From Candidatus Aenigmatarchaeota archaeon (lineage in GTDB: Archaea > Aenigmatarchaeota > Aenigmatarchaeia > QMZP01 > JAFGSV01): a stretch of 64,000 nt of DNA. The stretch lies in contig JAFGSV010000028.1 in assembly GCA_016934325.1 (NCBI GenBank), forward strand, positions 1-64,000, given 5' to 3'. Positions 63,233-64,000 of the stretch are shown here, one piece after another. The stretch's first letter is position 1; each line of letters starts with the position of its first letter. The notes beneath the pieces are model-generated. The model saw nothing but the letters and a program-made list of their open reading frames with translations. It was not told the DNA's origin and did not search any database. The position numbers were made by a program, and so were the translations under genes.

Positions 63233-63478
63233 ATGGCTTTCGATACTCTGAACAGGCTGAAATGGACGGGGAAGCTCGGCGGGGCCGAAATAGTCATCAG
63301 GCACAGGGGGGCTCCACTTGAAAGGAGGGTCATCGCCGGCCCGAAGGTCACCCGGATTAAAAGGAGCCACTTCTATTATGAAGATGGGGGCCGGGAAAGG
63401 TTCATCCCCTTGCACAGGGTGCTGCTGATAAGGCTGGAAGGAAAGACTATATGGAAGAGAAGTACAGGAAGAGGATGA
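63233..63478 (+). CDS. DUF504 / MJ1316-like RNA-binding domain protein
   Basis: FDTLNRLKWTGKLGGAEIVIRHRGAPLERRVIAGPKVTRIKRSHFYYEDGGRERFIPLHRVLLIRLEGKTIWKR. Confidence 0.78.
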   Translation: MAFDTLNRLKWTGKLGGAEIVIRHRGAPLERRVIAGPKVTRIKRSHFYYEDGGRERFIPLHRVLLIRLEGKTIWKRSTGRG

Positions 63479-63942
63479 CGGAAGCCCTCGGCTACAAGAG
63501 GCAGGACAAGTCCCTGCAGACCTGGCGCAAGGTCAAGAGCGTCAGGAGTATCCTTAAGAACTATCTGATCATGGTCATCTGCCGCTATCTGCCCGACATT
63601 GAGCTGAAGAACAGGATATACAGGAAGACCGGCATGAGGATCGGGAGGAACGTGAGCATCTACGCCAGCAACCTCGACATCCTTTTCCCCGAGCTGATAG
63701 AGATAGGGGACAACACGGTCATAGGGAACACCACCGCCATACTCACCCACGAGTTCCTGTCCCATGGCAGCAGGAAGGGAAGGGTGAAGATCGGCAAGGA
63801 CGTGACAATCGGGATCATGACGATCATACTTCCTGGAGTCGAGATAGGCGACGGCGCTGTGGTCTCCGCATATTCCCTGGTGAACAAGAGCGTCGAGCCC
63901 GGGGCGTTCGTCGGCGGGGTCCCGATCAAGAGGATAAGATAG
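63451..63942 (+). CDS. Hexapeptide-repeat acyltransferase (LbH fold)
   Basis: GMRIGRNVSIYASNLDILFPELIEIGDNTVIGNTTAILTHEF...VKIGKDVTIGIMTIILPGVEIGDGAVVSAYSLVNKSVEPGAFVGGVPIKRI. Confidence 0.92.
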   Translation: MEEKYRKRMTEALGYKRQDKSLQTWRKVKSVRSILKNYLIMVICRYLPDIELKNRIYRKTGMRIGRNVSIYASNLDILFPELIEIGDNTVIGNTTAILTHEFLSHGSRKGRVKIGKDVTIGIMTIILPGVEIGDGAVVSAYSLVNKSVEPGAFVGGVPIKRIR

Positions 63943-64000
63943 AGGGAAGCCTGCCATAAAGAGCAGCACAGGATTCGGGAAAAAGAAGGTTCATCCGAGT

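Noticed and set aside
62240-63415. 391-aa minus-strand ORF over the tRNA-Ala and metallophosphoesterase
   Set aside because: Opposes a clear metallophosphoesterase with catalytic motifs and runs into the tRNA gene
1-64000. CRISPR arrays, transposases, integrases, rRNA genes
   Set aside because: None recognised on reading; no spacer-repeat periodicity, IS-like ORFs or rRNA signatures seen

Overview
The window is a 64 kb archaeal chromosomal segment. The archaeal assignment rests on eIF5A, L35Ae, Trm1, a DUF655 protein, a PIN/PilT-ATPase/KH protein, a TrmB-type regulator, TATA-like TTTAAATA boxes and a non-canonical tRNA intron. I cannot place the lineage further. (i) 1-18.5 kb is a cell-surface locus. 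A minus-strand ORF starts at 12611 and is still open at base 1 (at least 4,203 codons, missing from the supplied ORF track). It sits in a three-gene unit joined by two 11-bp overlaps; the first gene fuses a winged HTH, a TM helix and a sequon-rich ectodomain. A divergent wHTH regulator with a palindromic operator candidate and a GT2 / LAB_N / GT-C glycosylation cassette follow. (ii) 18.6-35 kb is a signalling region. It encodes a LamG/Ig-like 1,367-aa membrane protein, a histidine kinase and a response regulator each preceded by a paralogous Walker-A-less KaiC-like protein, a CBS-pseudoKaiC fusion and two canonical KaiC-like ATPases. An operon of a homocitrate-synthase-like enzyme and two UbiA prenyltransferases, and an aminotransferase, are interspersed. 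(iii) 35-48.7 kb is mostly housekeeping/RNA metabolism, with tRNA-His next to hisS lying inside an AbrB-like ORF, a 23-aa acidic microprotein candidate and a putative HExxH protease. (iv) 48.7-54.9 kb holds a MNT-HEPN protein and four poorly characterised large proteins. (v) 54.9-64 kb is housekeeping, with tRNAs Ser, Gly, Val and a tRNA-Ala(GGC) carrying a 29-nt intron in its T-loop. No CRISPR array, rRNA or transposase was recognised. Family names come from reading the supplied or hand-made translations; no searches were run.
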